DNA of 6,375 nt from the NCBI GenBank assembly GCA_009922295.1, contig RFWA01000143.1:1-6375 (forward strand), written 5' to 3'. Made by a program: the position numbers and the translations under genes. The notes beneath the pieces are model-generated. The model was given only the letters and a program-made list of their open reading frames with translations. It was not told where the DNA came from and did no database searches. This document shows positions 6,041-6,375 of this stretch, piece after piece; the stretch's first letter is position 1, and each line of letters opens with the position of its first letter. This DNA is from Betaproteobacteria bacterium. GTDB lineage: Bacteria > Pseudomonadota > Gammaproteobacteria > Burkholderiales > Burkholderiaceae_C.

Positions 6041-6046
6041 TCCCTT
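6041..6046 (-). promoter_or_regulatory. Shine-Dalgarno site of mlaD
   Basis: The minus-strand bases AAGGGA lie seven bases before the mlaD ATG and overlap the TAA stop of mlaE. This is the best Shine-Dalgarno match at any gene start in the window. The other starts mostly lack one and appear to rely on overlap with the preceding gene. Confidence 0.6.
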
Positions 6047-6375
6047 AAATCGTGAACATCATGGCGGTCAGGATAAAGTCCAGGCCCAGCACCGCCAGCG
6101 AGGCGACCACCACCGTGCGGGTGGTGGCGCTGGCCACCCCTTCGGGCGTGGGTTGTGCCCCATAGCCCTGCAGCAGGGCGACAAAGGTCACGGTGAAGCC
6201 GAATACGATGCTCTTGATGACACCGTTGCCCACGTCTTTCCAGACATCGACGCCGCCCTGGATCTGGCTCCAGAAAGAGCCCGCATCCACGCCAATCATC
6301 AACACCCCGACCACCCAGCCGCCGATGATGCCCATGGCGCTGAATACCGCCGCAAGCAGCGGCATGGTGATGACG
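6045..6375 (-). CDS. mlaE: Phospholipid ABC transporter permease MlaE (partial, 5' end beyond right edge)
   Basis: MlaE is the inner-membrane permease of the Mla phospholipid transporter, working with the MlaF ATPase, the MlaB STAS subunit and the MlaD ring. Only the C-terminal 109 residues are here of an expected total near 260. The frame is open at the right edge, and the ATG at 6365 is internal, not a start. The fragment matches the family: MPLLAAVFSAMGIIGG (4-19), an amphipathic part around FWSQI, a membrane segment SIVFGFTVTFVALLQGYGA (55-73), then PTPEGVASATTRTVV (75-89) and LAVLGLDFILTAMMF (93-107), very close to the E. coli MlaE C-terminus. Three hydrophobic segments are visible, near 5-27, 52-69 and 87-107. 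It ends in TAA 11 bases before mlaD. The mlaF ATPase gene is expected directly upstream, outside the window (inference from the usual mlaFED order). Confidence 0.96.
   Translation of the reverse strand, partial: VITMPLLAAVFSAMGIIGGWVVGVLMIGVDAGSFWSQIQGGVDVWKDVGNGVIKSIVFGFTVTFVALLQGYGAQPTPEGVASATTRTVVVASLAVLGLDFILTAMMFTI

Overview
The window looks like a chromosomal stretch of a beta-proteobacterium, most likely order Burkholderiales and perhaps family Comamonadaceae. This rests on the high GC content, the short form of HisG, and the gene order mlaE-mlaD-mlaA-mlaC-mlaB, ABC exporter pair, ibaG, murA, hisG. The family-level placement is inferred from gene order and protein resemblance, without any database search.

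All ten genes lie on the minus strand, so transcription runs from the right end to the left end. In that order: the 3' part of mlaE (permease of the Mla phospholipid transporter, cut by the right edge), mlaD (MCE substrate-binding ring), mlaA (outer-membrane lipoprotein, VacJ), mlaC (periplasmic lipid carrier), mlaB (STAS regulator), a YadG-like ABC ATPase, a YadH-like ABC-2 permease, ibaG (BolA family), murA (first committed step of peptidoglycan synthesis) and hisG (first step of histidine synthesis, cut by the left edge). No gap between genes exceeds about 22 bases. Four junctions are ATGA overlaps and one is a TGATG overlap, so the window reads as the interior of one long, translationally coupled operon. 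Its promoter and terminator must lie outside.

Functionally, mlaE, mlaD, mlaA, mlaC and mlaB supply the path that moves phospholipid between the outer and inner membranes and keeps the outer membrane asymmetric. Only the ATPase MlaF is missing, and it is expected just beyond the right edge. The YadGH-like pair is a separate ABC-2 exporter of unknown substrate placed inside the cell-envelope operon. IbaG next to MurA is an arrangement also known from E. coli. HisG marks the passage into histidine biosynthesis.

I see no mobile element, CRISPR array, RNA gene or new defence-like system. The points most worth a second look are a perfect 8-bp inverted repeat filling the mlaB/ABC-ATPase junction, the exporter's position inside the mla operon, and an apparent loop insertion in HisG. 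The long plus-strand open frames are antisense shadows of the minus-strand genes.
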